Shown here one piece after another: positions 36,793 through 48,369 of a DNA stretch of 64,000 nt. The first letter of the stretch is position 1; each line of letters starts with the position of its first letter. This DNA comes from Taenia hydatigena (taxonomy: Eukaryota > Platyhelminthes > Cestoda > Cyclophyllidea > Taeniidae). A program made the position numbers and the translations under genes. The DNA lies in the NCBI GenBank assembly GCA_036345935.2, contig JADWOT020000001.1:31005062-31069061 (forward strand), read 5' to 3'. The notes under the pieces are model-generated. The model did not search any database, was not told the origin of the DNA, and was given only the letters and a program-made list of their open reading frames with translations.

Positions 36793-37137
36793 CTAGCGAT
36801 ACGATTGTTTGCGTTGAAATTGATAAAGGTGATTATTATTATTTGGAGAAGAGAACTGACTGGTTGGGTGATTTGTTTGTGTTGCGGGTGGGTAGTGGCT
36901 GCATGTGATGTGTTGTAAGTGTGCTGCAGTGCTTGTGTTTCGTACTGTGTTTGTGTATGTGTTGTATGCGTTTGGGCTGCGATCATGAAGAGTCGTTGTT
37001 AGTTGGCTGTGGGAGGAGAGTGGAGAATCTGAAGAGCCTCCTTCCTCTTCTAAGACGGAGAAGAAGAAGAAGTATTAATGGAGATGTGTATGCTCATAGG
37101 AAGCTCGGTGTTGAGGGATGTTTGATGCGCAATCAAA

Positions 37138-37250
37138 TTAGATAGATAGATGGATGGAAGGAAGAAAGGAAGGAATGAAGGAAGGAGGGAAGGAAGGAAG
37201 GAAGGAAGAAAGAAAGAAAGGAAGGAAGGAAGGAGGGAGGGATGAAGACT
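37138..37250. repeat. Purine tract (GGAA/GAAG)n, about 110 nt
   Basis: Almost pure A/G on the plus strand with mirror-like GGAAGGAAGG blocks. It is the inverted counterpart of 31858-31912. Such tracts can adopt triplex (H-DNA) form; that is general knowledge, not shown here. The 71-175 codon frames on its minus strand are artefacts of the simple repeat. Confidence 0.8.
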
Positions 37251-37679
37251 TGGGTTTGTGAAGGTGTAAGCGAGAGGAAGAAGTGGGGAGTAGTGAAGTT
37301 GTGAGCTGCACAGAAGTAAGGGCTGTGAATTGAGGAACTGTGGAACTGGGCATATAGATGTCGACATATGAGGAGGCGAATTAAGTGTGGGGTAGGGGTG
37401 ATCGCTGACACCCTTGAACGGGCTAGGAGGAGGAGGAGGAGGGATGAACTGATGGATGGGTGTCGATGCGGTGGACACTTGGTTGTCTGGTTGGATAATT
37501 GCTTAAATAATGAGCGGACGTATAGTTGATGAGCTAATGAGTGGATCCACAAGTGACTAACCAAGGCGAAATTCAAGTGGATGAAAGGGTGGACTTGGTG
37601 GATCAAGGTGGATGACTGGTTGGTCAGAGTTAGGAAGAACATGCCACTAGTGAGAAACATAAGTGGCGAATTCGCGAAA

Positions 37680-39170
37680 ATGCTTCAGCCTCTACTGGTC
37701 TTCACACAAATTTTAGATAACTGGCAGACCTTTGCATTCCTCGTTTATTGAAATGGCGGCGCTTTTTCTCTTCCACTTTGCTCAATACCTTCCAATGACA
37801 TTGTAAATAAACGTGATACGACATCCCTTGATTTGTTTCAAGATTCACAGCAATGAGTCATGAGTCGTATTTGATTTTTTTTAATTTTTTGAATCTGATT
37901 TGCTTTTATCGCATCTGCTAGGTGAACCCAGTGACCAACAGTGACAGCAGTGAAGGGCGGTAGCAGAGGAGAGCGTGGTGGGGCTACTGCAGCAGGGCAT
38001 GGACTTGACATGCAACGCCTATCCACGTGCCCGTCTAGCAACAGTCTCGAACAGGGAGACAACGTCGAACCACCTGGTGGGAAACTTGGATGATTGTGCT
38101 CTTAACGATCCCATCTGTAGCATCACATCGTCTCCTCTTAGTGCTTCCAGCGTCACCGCCGATCCGGGTACCCTTGCCGCACTACCTTAAATGATTATTA
38201 CGAAGGTTCTTGTGAGTTACCCTCCTCTCCCTCCTCTTTATGTAGAGAACTCTATCAAAAGTCTGATGAACTTAGCATAGTAGCGCTTCACTGCCATCAT
38301 GAAGTCGTGGTGCGATGTATTAGGAACACCTACGTGAAGGAGACGATTGTCAGCCATAGGAGGCATCAGAGGTCCATGTGGTTTAGTGCTACTTTTGTTA
38401 TTTCAGTAGTGCACGTGTGCACTTCTAAAGTCCGCCTACTGGAGGACACAAGAAAGCCGTGCACAAAGTGCCGAGTGAGAAGGTGCCTGCTTGCCACCAG
38501 AGTGTGTTTATGCTTATTCGTATGTAGGCAAAACGAGTGGTAGAAGCATGTGACAACAATGTGGGAGGTGCGATGAACGTGGCCTAATGGAGTGCAGACG
38601 CATTGATGGCTTGGGTACAGCAGATGTAACAAAGCAATGCTGCATCAGTCAGCGCAACAAGCTTGATAAGGAGTACAAAAGAGGCAGTGGCAAATGTGTT
38701 GATAGTTGCTATGAGTTCTTTTCCTTTGTTGGCCATATGGGAGAGTGCACTGCTGTGAGTTATTGCTCCTGTCTTCCCCTTACTTACTATGGTCGGTTAA
38801 CAAGATGGTTGAGTAGCTAAACCGGTTGGAGCACAAGTGAGTAACGAGTGCTCGACAGAAGTGAAGATGAGTAACTGTAAGCATAGGTTTTAATTGAAAG
38901 AATCGAGTATGTATGTGGAGGAATGAATTGGTAGAGACGTGTTAGGGTACCACAAGATAGGGGAGCGAGTAAGTGGATAAAGAAGGGGAGTGGGAGCTAA
39001 GATTCTTAAAGATGGGAATTGTTGAGGGAAAAATTGCTACTCCTGATGAGCTGCAATACTTGCAGCACCTTCTAAGTATCCTTCTACTTTTCCGTTTTTA
39101 CATAAAGTCGGGACTTAATGTGTGTCATATAAAGCGAATCGAGGTGAGCGAGGGAATTAGAGATCTTGTT
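37680..39170 (+). repeat. Direct duplication D, copy 2
   Basis: Same-orientation partner of 9590-11340. Begins CTACTGGTCTTCACAC and ends near GTGTGTCATATAAAGCGAATCG (against GTGTCACATGAGGCGCACCG). Confidence 0.7.
38307..38543 (+). pseudogene. Gene D exon, copy 2 (open)
   Basis: The frame runs from YVKETIVSHRRHQRSM through FSATFVISVVHV and LLEDTRKP to CRQNEW with no interruption. Copy 1 needs a frameshift to give the same product. A cag preceded by ttatttcag at about 38405 lies inside the frame and could instead be an acceptor. Confidence 0.4.
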
Positions 39171-40140
39171 GCGGCAAAGCTGACTTTCAAAATCCGTAGG
39201 AGACAATGGAAAATCAGTTGGAAAAGTAAAAGGAGGAGGTGGAAAGTGCATGTGGATGTAGCCTTTTTTAGTACCATAGCAAGGATCACAGCGGCATTTC
39301 AGGATCTGTCGATTGTTGCAGGTGGTGCGTAGTTAGGTAGGAAATGAAGAGGACACGAGCAATCCACCCGACTCCCAACATTACAACTTCGAGTGGTTGT
39401 GCTTTCACATCGAGGGCGGTTTCGTGAGTTGTGGTGGAGCTCTTCCACTCAAGTAAATGGAGCCACACAATCTAGCGTGTGTAGGCGCATCCGAAGGGCT
39501 ACGCTAACGTCAAAGACCTACAAAACTGTGTGCACAGATTTTGTCCTCATAGTGGCCTTGGCGAGACACAACTGGCAATGTCACTTCACCGGGAATGAGA
39601 TCTACTGCCATGAGAGGAGCGAACCCACTTCTGCCTACAAAGGTATCGCACCCAGACGACTGGCTGGCTACTGGATTGTTGGGGGCCACACAGTCAAGCC
39701 CAACTATTGGATCGTAATGGACGCCAGCGACCATTTGATGTGATGGTCTGTTTAGGCACCACAGAAGAAGTAGGTCGTGTGGAATAGCTGCTAACTGCCT
39801 ACAGTACCAAGGGATGAGCCCCATCAAGCCAGTGGTCAGGTGGGTGGTTCGACTGCTCAGTCAATCAACAACTTACGCAACAGCGAGGACCGGATGGTTA
39901 CGAGGAACAAAGACAGAATGAGAAAAGTTGAGCAGAAGATGTATTACTAAGGTGAATGGGAAAATGAGGGAGCAGACGAGAAGACGTCGTGTCGGTTTGC
40001 ATGCAGTAGTGGAAACTGGAGAAAAAGGTTGAGCAGGGTGTGTCGTCTCGTGTTCGTAAGCTTAAATGTGTAGGGTCGCTAAGCCGTCGAGGTTCATTTA
40101 CATAAAATTCTTGGGTTTATTATGATTAGCTGCTCAAAGG
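39170..40140. other. Unassigned sequence with chance frames
   Basis: Frames of 105-119 codons on both strands (for example 38973-39332 and 39393-39743). None has a partner or a known motif. The CAGTCAATCAACAACTTA stretch at 39868 resembles 15160. Confidence 0.3.
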
Positions 40141-40149
40141 CTACAAAAC

Positions 40150-40440
40150 TCATTGTTTTGGCCTTAATGTCATGCCAGCTATCACAAGGAGGTAGAGGGC
40201 GTAGTGACATCCCACTGAATGGAACAACTGTCGATGTGATTGATGTCCAAATCAGGTGGTGATTCCAAAGTTAGCAACTGTGGCACTACGTCCACGTGTA
40301 TCGGGATGTGCAGGCATCGTAACCGAGAAGTGCCAACTCAAAATGTAGCAGAGCAATGTGTTAAAATATGTATCTTTTGTAAAGGTAATGGACGCATAGT
40401 CAAGGTTAGCATTATGAGTGTCAACTTCAGTTAAAATGAC
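40150..40440 (+). repeat. Unit U head fragment (copy 7)
   Basis: Matches 45740-46010 in the same orientation: CACTGAATGGAACAACTG, then ACGTGT..GGGATGTGCAGGCATCG, then GTATCTTTTGTAAAGGT. Confidence 0.65.
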
Positions 40441-40599
40441 GTGGATCTTCTTCCCTTTTTTTCCACATACGTTCTTTGCTGACATCGAAGTGGGTTGCCA
40501 GCGTAACAAATCCACGCGCAACATATCGTGATTCGCTAATCACATGAGCAGCTTTACCTCCTTTTCTGTAATTGAAGAGCTTTACACTTCCAAATTTGA

Positions 40600-40910
40600 G
40601 CAATACAATCGGCCTTATCGCTTAGGCCTACCTTCGAAGAATGGTTGCACTCCTCGAGTCCGGTGTCAAGTGTAAGTGTGTCCATTTCGCTAATAAATCT
40701 GCTGCCTTGTAGATGTGACAAGAGAGAAGTGTGAGGTGGGGAAGCACCACCGGCGCTCAGTTGGAGTTGAGGCGAGACCCTGTTGACGCCACCAACGAAA
40801 GCTGCCATCGGCCTCAGTGGACCGGGAGACAACCGGTTTTGCAAATATCTCCCCTTCGTGTCACCGCAACACAACGATGAGGTCGCTCTTGTTTCCTGCG
40901 CGTGGCGTAG
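40600..40910 (+). pseudogene. Gene G copy 1 (exon B with 41-nt intron)
   Basis: The intron 40672-40712 (gtaagtgtg to ccttgtag) is 41 nt and nearly identical to those of copies 2 and 3. Exon B reads VTREKCEVGKHHRRSVGVEA, then a TGA truncates it. The upstream exon does not match exon A of the other copies, so this copy is a chimera or has been rearranged. Confidence 0.5.
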
Positions 40911-41453
40911 TTGAACAATTACAGTCCAGTGACAAACAGTTGCATCAGTCAAGGGAGATACAGTCAAGACACTTGTGGTGCAACAGCAGCAAAGTATGGG
41001 CTTTGCACACATTACTGCTTCTTCTACTGTATTCCTTCCAATTCATTCTGCATTTAAGTGCTCATTTGATCACTTTCTGCAGTTACAATAATAAACACAC
41101 CCACTCCATCCACCTACACCACTGAAGTAGTCGTGGCAACGTCCATCGCCACACAAGGAAGCGCTGAGTCGACGGAAATGTCAATCAAACGAACGCGCGG
41201 CAATCACCTTGGCAAGCAGCACCAGCTGTGCTCATGGAGACGACAAGTAAAAACGAGGGCCATGATTTGGATACGAAGTATATCGCATTAGAAACGCATT
41301 CAACTCAATTCCTCTGATTGCAGTAAATTTTACAATGCTGTATCAGTAGATCAGCAACATCAAATGAGGCAATGCACAATTTAAGCGCAAATATTTTAAT
41401 GTTCGGTCTGCAAATTTAACTGAGATTACTAAGTGCATGCTTAGGAGTGTAGT

Positions 41454-41502
41454 TGTAGCGTCCCGAGGCTCCATCGAAGGCAAAAGAAGGCAGGATGCAA
41501 GT
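41454..41502 (+). mobile_element. LTR fragment, 5' end only
   Basis: TGTAGCGTCCCGAGGCTCC, followed by CGAAGGCAAAAGAAGGCAGGA, then unrelated sequence. It matches the first 50 nt of the LTR at 42718. Confidence 0.65.
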
Positions 41503-41714
41503 AAGAAAAGAAATACTTGGAAAGAAAGTTTCAAAGACCGCTACAAGTTGCAGTCTGTAAAGTGGTGCATAATGCGTTCTGCAGGGGATAATGTCAAAAG
41601 GGCATTGTGACGCGCAAGTCCACGAATAGTCAAATCACATTCAATATAAGAAGATAAGGAACAAAAAGTCAAAGATAAGATGTTAGATGATACAGTCATC
41701 GGTAAAAGGTGTTA

Positions 41715-41806
41715 CAACAACTCATTTTCCTCTGTCTGTTGAATATATGCATTCTGCCCTGATATTTTGCCTTCGTTTGCCTTCAAGGGAGCCTTCGGAC
41801 CCCACA
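41715..41806 (-). mobile_element. Truncated LTR, shared by three U copies
   Basis: On minus it starts TGTGGGGTCCGAAGGCTCCC and includes GCATATATTCAACAGACAGAG. Equivalent truncated pieces sit at the same relative site at 45318-45398 (minus) and 60174-60262 (plus). The insertion and truncation therefore predate the U duplications. Confidence 0.65.
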
Positions 41807-42048
41807 ATAAGGAGCTAACTCGGAAGTGGGATTATGAGGCAGAGGAGAAGGAGGAGGAGAAGGCGGAGAAGGAGGAGGAGGAGGAGGAGAGACCACATTG
41901 ACAAACTTACAAGAGTGGGAGGTTACGGATGCGATTCGTAGCCCTAACATTATCTGTGACTCAGTAACCATGTCTCATACTTTCATAGCCTTCGCATGTC
42001 TCCTGACAGAGTGAATCAAAAAGTTCAGATCATTCCACAAAAAAGGTA

Positions 42049-42233
42049 TGTAGCGTCCCGAGGCCCCCTTAAGGCAAAAGAAGGCAAAGTGGCGGGGTAG
42101 AATACATATATTCACCGGACAGAGGGGAAAGGGCTGCTGGCATGGCCCTAAGACCAGCCCACGCAGCTAGGGCAATATGGCCACCTCTGTGACCTTGACA
42201 GAAAACGGCAGTTCTAACAACCAAAGTATTACA
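42049..42233 (+). mobile_element. Solo LTR, 185 bp
   Basis: Starts TGTAGCGTCCCGAGG and ends AAAGTATTACA, with a TATA-like atacatatattc. Flanks are AGGTA on the left and GGCAA on the right. The empty site in copies 3 and 4 reads AAAAGTAATCC (45630) and, as complement, AAAAGGTAATCC (59955), so a 4-5 bp target duplication with one mutation is likely. Confidence 0.8.
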
Positions 42234-42712
42234 GGCAATCCTGTTAAATTGTCATGATTAACTATTCCAGTAGTTTCGAGCCCGTTTTCACAATTGCATT
42301 GGGGTTAGTAGCAGACTAGGTAAGTTCAGACAATTACAAGTCATGTCATGACAGCTACCACACGAGGTAGAATATCAGGTAGCACTCCACTGAATGGGAC
42401 AACTGCCAATGTGACTGATGTTCAGCTCAGGAAATAATTACGAAGTTAGCTACTGTGCCGCTGCGTCTACGTGTAGTGAGATGTGCAGGCATCGTAACCG
42501 AAAATTGCCATCTGAAAACGTAGCTTACACCCCACCAACCAAGTAGATGTAAAGCATATTTTGTACAAATACGCATCTTATGTGAAGGTGATCGACACCT
42601 GCAGGTCAATGTGAGTAAGGTCAGTCCATTGCTCGTTTTGAATATGAAATTTGCTGCAAAACACATGCTTGAAGCAAATTAAAGTGTGCAACTAATTGAC
42701 AAAATGACATTC

Positions 42713-42907
42713 CTCACTGTAGCGTCCCGAGGCTCCCTTAAGGCAAAAGAAGGCAAAGTGGCAGGATAGAATATATATATTCACCGGACAGAGGGAAAAC
42801 GGCTGCTGGCGTGGCCCAGAGGCCAGCCCACGCAGCTAGGGCAATATGGCCACCTCTGTGACCTTGACAGAAACCGGCAGTTCTAACAAACAAAGTACTA
42901 CACTCAC
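42713..42907 (+). mobile_element. Solo LTR 42718-42902 with perfect 5-bp duplication
   Basis: An 185-bp LTR (TGTAGCG to ACTACA) flanked on both sides by CTCAC (42713-42717 and 42903-42907). The empty site is preserved in U copies 3 (46150-46170) and 5 (33690-33705 on the complement: ACATTCCTCGCTGTCG). It contains a TATA-like atatatatattc about 45 nt in. The 5-bp duplication and TG..CA ends are typical of LTR retroelements. No internal region is present. Confidence 0.88.
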
Positions 42908-42997
42908 TGTCGTATAAACCACTTTTACGATTTGTTGGCAAATCTTACAGCATCACTATTATGCATTTATATTACTGATATACAAATAATAACAATT

Positions 42998-43038
<41 letters not shown>

Positions 43039-43156
43039 CGGACAGAGAGAAATAGGCTACTACCATGGCCTGGAGGCTAGCCCACGCAGGTAGGGAAGTA
43101 CGGCCATCTCTGTTACCTTGACCGAGACCGGTAGTTCCAACAAACAAAGTACTACA
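42998..43156 (+). mobile_element. LTR remnant with (TA)n expansion
   Basis: The 3' part from about 43034 (TTCAACGGACAGAGAG) to ACTACA at 43156 matches the other LTRs. The 5' part is replaced by about 36 nt of alternating TA (43000-43034), probably grown from the TATA-like motif of the LTR. Confidence 0.75.
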
Positions 43157-43199
43157 GTCGTGGCTAATGTAAAGAGGTACCAGCATACATGGGTTGCTC

Positions 43200-43790
43200 T
43201 GTTACAAAATTTGCATTGCCATCTTGCATGGACTCAATGAAGCAAACTCGAATCCCGACTACTCACAGCGCGCTGAAATGCATTTCGTGCAAATGACTTC
43301 GTCAGACTTGTTTGCATTCGTTATTAGGCCGTAGGAGATGTGTTGCAGTGTAGGAGGGACTACTCTTGCCGATCGTTGCGTACGAGAGGTAGTGCGTTAT
43401 GGTCATCGCTGTGCTGCGGCACACTATCCCACCCAAACCGACCATACATCACTAAAGACTTGACTTTTGCACCTAATGATGGAGCATTAACTTGAAAGAA
43501 AAATGATGCGATGAAAGAAATGTGCATGTAAGACTGGGGAGTCAGCCACACCTCTGCGTATGTGAGCATTTGGTGATTGGCCAACCACACTAGTTCATCC
43601 TGTCGCTGGTGTTGTTTCGACGCCTCCATGCGAAGTGTGCAGCATTGGAATGGCAGGGCAGACGATGTTGAAGCAGAGAGGCGAGGAGAGACGTGAGCAG
43701 AGAAGAGCACTTCGGGCGTGCGTATGTCCATCATATTTTTCCATTGCGGAAAGTGTATTGCATAGTCGATAGCTGGATTACTGGCTGCCT
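43200..43790. other. No recognisable gene
   Basis: A minus 124-codon frame (43360-43734) lacks partners or motifs. Confidence 0.35.
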
Positions 43791-44053
43791 TCTTTACTCA
43801 TGACTCACTAAAATTGGCATTGCTGACCAACATTTGAATAATGCCTTGTAGTTGAAGTGGTGGCATCTCGCCCACCCACTCATAAACCCGAGCGACCAGT
43901 GCTTTTCTAATTATCTTTCATCCAATTCTGCCCACATAGAAAGCGAAAAGAAGGCATTGACATGACAAATCTGTGTTAGAACGATACAATCATGCTATGG
44001 GGTGTGGGAAGGAGGGATAGGGAGAGAAGAAAAAGAAACAAGGCAAAGGATCC

Positions 44054-44299
44054 CTAACAACTTAAACAGCAGAAGATGCGCCATCCTCCTGCGCGTCCTC
44101 TTCTTACTCCGCGTTGGTGTTTTGGCCCTAAAATAACCAATGGAGGAAGAGAAGGGTGAGGATGAGAAACGAGGAGGAGGAAGAGGAGGAGGAGGAGAGC
44201 GTATGAGTGCGGAGAGCTTACGGGGGTGCTGAGCATTCCACTCCCGCCACCAGCGCCCAGCTAAAAGATGGAACAAGACCATATCGACGTGGATAATGC
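44054..44299 (-). pseudogene. Gene G copy 2, downstream exons D-E
   Basis: Exon D is 44222-44299, with MVLFHLLAGRWWREWNAQHP. A 94-nt intron (44128-44221) follows. Exon E from 44127 reads RPKHQRGVRRGRAGGWRIFC followed by CLSC and TAG at 44054-44056. The same exons, phase and stop are found at 61322-61552. The phase entering exon D does not fit exon C as I define it, so an exon may be missing or D-E may belong to another transcript. Confidence 0.5.
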
Positions 44300-44370
44300 C
44301 TGTAAATTAAGTGGTTTAAAGTGGAAATAGCGCTAATGCTACTGCTAGCTGCCCAAATAATGAGAGCAAG

Positions 44371-45179
44371 TCAGCTGAAAGACGTATGCTGAGTCTGCAC
44401 GTAATTATGGACCAAGTGATTGAGCAGAGTAGCATGAAGTATGTCTTGATCCAGAGCCGCTATGTAACTCCTACAAAGTGATTTGATCAGTATACGGAGG
44501 CTGAGAAGGAGGGAAAGAAGGGAGCGAGACGTACTTGGGTCGGTGCCTGGACACACGGCCCCAGTGGCCGGTGCAACCTCCTCGTCACGAAGGGAAGAGA
44601 TTGCAAAGCTGGTTGTCTCTCGGTCCACTGAGGCCGGTGGCAATCTTCGGTGGTGGCGCCCATAGGGTCTTGCCTCAACACCAACTGAGCGCCGGTGGCG
44701 CTCCCCCGCCCCACCTTCCTTCCTTGTCACATCTACAAGGCAGCAGATTTATTAGCGAAATGGAGACACATACAGTCGACAAGGGTTCCGGCGAATCCAA
44801 CGATTCCCCACATGTAAAACCATGTGAGTAGGTTCAGTGCACTGCTGTTCAAATTGAGCAGTGCGATGCTCACATACGCGAGCAGGAATACGGCGTAGAA
44901 CACTCCTTCTTTCGACAACATCGCGAGTGAATCACGGAAATATGAAACGGGCGACGGTGCGCTTGACAGCACATCGATCGTTGGATCGAAGATGAAAATT
45001 TGAAATGCACGTGACAGCGTGCAATGAGTGAAGCACTGGTCGTAAATGACAGAGAAATGTGAGGCTTTGCGGACGATCTGGACCAAGAGAGTTTTGACGC
45101 TTAAATAGCTGTAGTTAATGTAGACAGATTGAAGCACACTAAGTGACATGTTGTTAGGCTTCGAGGGTGGTTTGGACAA
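44371..45179 (-). pseudogene. Gene G copy 2, exons A-C
   Basis: Exon A ends at 44774 and the intron 44733-44773 is 41 nt. Exon B is 44535-44732 (198 nt) and exon C runs from 44459 to a TGA at 44371-44373. Spliced, A-B-C stays in frame. Exon A contains hydrophobic segments (GVFYAVFLLAYVSIALL, LNLLTWFYMWGIVGFAG) and FQIFIFDP. Exon B is basic then acidic (GERHRRSVGVEARP; SSLRDEEVAPATGAV). Copy 3 carries an extra piece at the start of exon A that is missing here. Confidence 0.5.
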
Positions 45180-47498
45180 TACGAAGCTAAAAGCAGAATT
45201 GAGGGGTCTTCATGGATCATGTCCGGTGGTAATGCAATAAGAGGAGTGAAGGAACAAAAAGTCAGCGATAAAGTATGAGATGATGCAGTCATCGGTAAAA
45301 GGTGTTCCGGCAACCCATTTTCTTCTCTTTGTTGAATATATGCATTCTACCCTGATATTTGCCTTCGTTTGCCTTCAAGGGAGCCTTCGAACCCCACAAT
45401 AGGGAGCTGACTCGGAAGTGGGATTATGAGGCAGAGGGGAAAAAGGAAAAGAAGGAGGAAAAGGGGAAGGGACCGCAATGGCAAACTCACAAGAGTGAAA
45501 GATTATGGATGCGATTATTAGCCCTAACATTATCTGTGGCTCAGTAAACATTCTCATACTCTCTTAGCATTCTCATGTCCCCTGACGGAGGGAATCAAAC
45601 AGTTTAGATCAATTCACACAAAAAGTAATCCTGTTAACTTGTCATGATCAACTATCTTAGCAAAATCGAACTGATTTTCACAATTGCATTTGGGTTATTG
45701 GCAGATCAGGTAAGTTCAGACAATTACAAATCATGTCATGACAGCTACCACACGAGGTAGAAGGTCAGGTAGCACTCCACTGAATGGAACAACTGCCAAT
45801 GCGACTGATGCTCAAATCAGGAAGCAATTACGAAATTGTCACTTGAATCAGGAAGTAATTAAGAAGTTGGCTACTGTGCCACCGCGTCTACGTGTAGTGA
45901 GATGTGCAGGCATCGCAACCGCAAATTGCCAACTCAGAACGTAGCTTACACCCCACCAGCCAAGAAGACGTTCAACGGAATTTCGTAGAAATGCGTATCT
46001 TTTGTAAAGGTGATTGACACATGCAAGACTATGTAAGTAGAGTCAGTCCATTGCTCCATTTGAGCAACCCGTCTATTCGTTTTGAATGTGAACTTTGCTA
46101 CAAAACACATGCTTGAAGCAAATTGAAGTGTACAGCTACTTGACAAAACGACCTTGCTCGTTGTAGTTTGAACCACTTTCACGACTTGTTGGCAAACCTA
46201 ATAGTATCACTATTATGCATTTATATTGCTGACATACAAATATTAACACCTTTCTCGTATTGCTCACTTTGTAAAGTGGAATTGGTGTGTTTGCTACTTG
46301 ACTTATACGCGAAAGTCGAAACTTTAAGTATTTGTCGTAATTATAATCCCATCGTAAATGCATTAATATTTAAAATTCGTTTGTTTTACCGGACGAACTA
46401 TGGACTGATTAATCGGATTTGTGCGCGACTTGCGTAAGCGGTGCGCGGTTTTGGGGATATTTTTTGTGGAGTAGTGCGCCTTTATCCGCTGCTAAAAGTT
46501 GGGAGCCCGGTAAGTATTGAGTACCTTTCGAGCATTTTTAGTTAGTCAGTTGTTGTGAGGTACTTTAAATGTCAACTTTCTCCTTTTATACACATACTTG
46601 TTGGGGTAGAAGCAAATGCCTCTAAATGTGAATGTTGACGGCTACTTTTCAAGTGCAAGGTCTCCTCATGTGCATTTTTCGGTGTGTAGAGATAAATTGC
46701 GGCTGTTGCAGCAGATTGTGGGGTCGTTGGTATTTTTGCTGACGTTTGAATTTGAGTGATGAGACATAATTTTTGGAGAGGTGCTAAAACCTTACGAAGT
46801 GCTTGGCAATTACTTGCTTGTTGGTTTCTTGCAATTAATCACCCACTTTATGAATGTGTGTAGGTGTATGCTTTTGCTATATTTGTCAGTTTATTTGTTA
46901 GACCAACCGTTTCAGAAATAGCTGCAGTTGCTGTCATAACTTTTTGTTTTCCATTTGCATTGCCTAATCACGTTGATTTTTTTACTGCAAAACACTTCTT
47001 TGGATTGTGGTAAATGAGTTGTTGCTGTCCCTTTTTGTGTGCAGTAATGGAATCAATGTGCGTTCATATGTTGGGTGGGAAAGTGCTGTTCTTTATCTGC
47101 TTTACCTGCGCTATTTTCATCACTATGATATGCGTGTTGGCGCACATAGGGATGGCGGAGGAGTGTTGTGTTGATGCGATCCTTGCTGTGAAACATGTTG
47201 TGTAGGGGGCCTCGTTGATGACTTAATGGCAGGTTGCTCAGCTTTGATGGCATGAGTTGGTGTCTCTGAGTGAGGTAGACGCAGCAGTGGTAGGAGCGGA
47301 GGAAGAAGAAGTGACAAGTTGGAAGCTTTGGCATCACCACGCAGACTGTGCTTTGTAGCAGTCTTATGTGTTTGCTTGTTGAGGTGTTTGTTTCTTGTTT
47401 CCCTATCAGTAGTTATGTTTGTGTATGTTAGCTTTGCAGCCCATTGGAGCCTCACACATCGGTCTTGTCATTGTTTGGTGTTTTTTTTTCCTTTTCTG

Positions 47499-47560
47499 AT
47501 GCTACAAACTTACCTTGGTGGTTGTGATGGTGAAGTAACATGCGATGAGTGTGTGGAGTG
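47499..47560 (+). pseudogene. Gene K exon c (copy 3), acceptor lost
   Basis: 62 nt with YLGGCDGEVTCDECVEW kept, but the acceptor dinucleotide is TG (cttttctg) instead of AG. The donor gtaggc is intact. Confidence 0.5.
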
Positions 47561-47734
47561 GTAGGCAATACAAGATGTTGGAGTGATTCGCGGTGGCGGT
47601 GGTGGTGGTGGTGGTGGCGGTGGCGTCTCCGTCTGAGTTGTGCGATGCGGCTGTCGGCATGGGCGACAGGGTCTACTACTGCTACTATGCCTCCGTATGT
47701 TTGTCTTCGCGGGCATGAGTGGCTGGGTGAGTAA

Positions 47735-47947
47735 GTGGGTGGGTGGCGGCGAAGGAGGGGAAAGGCTGGGGGAGCTCTGTCGTGGGTGTGTGAAAGGGTG
47801 AAGGAGACGTTCTCTTACGACGACGACGACGACGCCGAGTGGAAGCGCTATGGGTCTGATTTCACTGGTGGCAACTGTGGCATATTTTGCTTCCGGAGGT
47901 GCGGAAATGTATTTGCTATGGGAAGGTGGCGGTTAATTTGTTGCTGA
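47735..47947 (+). pseudogene. Gene K exon d (copy 3), second half
   Basis: Reads LSWVCERVKETFSYDDDDD, AEWKRYGSDFTGGNCGIFCF, RRCGNVFAMGRW. The first half of the exon is frameshifted, with stops around 47726-47740. Confidence 0.45.
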
Positions 47948-48369
47948 CTGCATAGGTGATAAGTAGTGATGCATCAGTTCAGAGGAGGTAAGTAGTCGAG
48001 TAGGTCTCCACTGTTGGGTTTGTTGGGGGCGAACTATTGGGGGGGGTGAGGAGGCGGAGGCGGGTGTCGTGCTACTCCCACTACTATTGCGACTTAGTCT
48101 GAGGAGTGAGAATGGATGGCAAAGGAGTTGAAAAGGAGGGGGTGGGAAGGACGGCGTTGGGAGCATCTAGGGTAGAAAGCTGAGGCGGTTTCCGACCTCA
48201 CCTCGACTAATTACTATCGAAGTTGGGGTGGTGGGTGGCTTGTGCGCTGTGGCATGGCGCTTGGGTGGATTCGCGGTGGTCCCTCGTGCTGGCATGAGGA
48301 TTGGGTGGCCCTTGCCGATCTACGTTTTGCTCTTAGGAGGAGACCTATTTGTGAGCTATTTCTCAGTGT

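Larger units (their letters stand above)
41640..43175 (+). repeat. Unit U head fragment with LTR insertions (copy 6)
   Basis: Matches 45225-46280 in the same orientation once three LTR insertions are removed. It ends where the third LTR joins sequence that no longer resembles copy 3. Confidence 0.75.

Noticed and set aside
37133..37660. 175-codon minus frame
   Set aside because: It is mostly translation of the purine tract and adjacent low-complexity sequence.
42049..42902. A complete LTR-internal-LTR retroelement bounded by the two similar LTRs
   Set aside because: The 484 bases between them match other U copies that lack any LTR, and each LTR has its own flanking site, so they are two independent solo LTRs.
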